Assembly (NCBI GenBank): GCA_018401175.1
Contig: JAGYLK010000060.1
Coordinates: 1-5,821 of the forward strand
Direction: 5' to 3'
Length of the DNA stretch: 5,821 bases
Source: Candidatus Altimarinota bacterium
GTDB lineage: Bacteria; Patescibacteriota; Gracilibacteria; UBA4473
Under the pieces are notes generated by a model. The model did not search any database and was not told the origin of the DNA. It saw only the letters and a list, made by a program, of their open reading frames with translations. Each line of letters opens with the position of its first letter. The first letter of the stretch is position 1. A program made the translations under genes and the position numbers. Positions 5,816-5,821 of this stretch are shown here, in pieces.

Positions 5816-5821
5816 GAAGAT

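Overview
This window looks like a chromosomal segment from a small-genome, moderately AT-rich bacterium, most plausibly a member of the Patescibacteria/CPR. The reasons are the heavy use of GGA for Gly and CGA for Arg, the mix of housekeeping and surface-glycan genes on one strand, the form of the O-antigen-ligase-like protein and of the MraY cytoplasmic loop, and the absence of Shine-Dalgarno motifs. The placement is an inference and cannot be proven from this window. The standard code fits: all five genes read through without in-frame TGA, and their stops are TAG, TAG, TAA, TAA and TAA.

Layout, all on the + strand: (1) a polyprenyl-phosphate sugar-1-phosphate transferase, about 102-1529; (2) the ribosome-associated GTPase ObgE, 1689-2969; (3) a multi-pass membrane protein of the O-antigen ligase/polymerase (Wzy_C) type, 3076-4272; (4) MraY, the first membrane enzyme of peptidoglycan synthesis, 4398-5462; (5) a small HIT-family nucleotide-binding hydrolase, 5474-5815. 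Genes 1, 3 and 4 all work on undecaprenyl-phosphate-linked glycans at the inner membrane. Gene 1 starts a surface polysaccharide on the lipid carrier, gene 3 would polymerise or transfer a finished glycan, and MraY makes lipid I from the same carrier pool. ObgE and the HIT protein are housekeeping neighbours.

The non-coding gaps are the most interesting part. The gaps before obgE and before the ligase-like gene both hold degenerate 7-bp repeats. CTWCAAA-type units stand near the upstream stop codon, and inverse-complementary TTTGWAG-type units stand just before a TGn-extended -10 box. The two gaps share exact 11-mers in both arms. In four of the five genes a -10-like hexamer ends only 7-12 nt before the ATG and no Shine-Dalgarno motif is present, which suggests leaderless or nearly leaderless mRNAs. 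The same logic favours an ATG at 102, rather than the TTG at 57, as the start of gene 1.

No tRNA, rRNA, CRISPR array, insertion sequence or convincing rho-independent terminator was seen. No obviously novel multi-gene system is present; the heptad/promoter arrangement is the best candidate for something undescribed.
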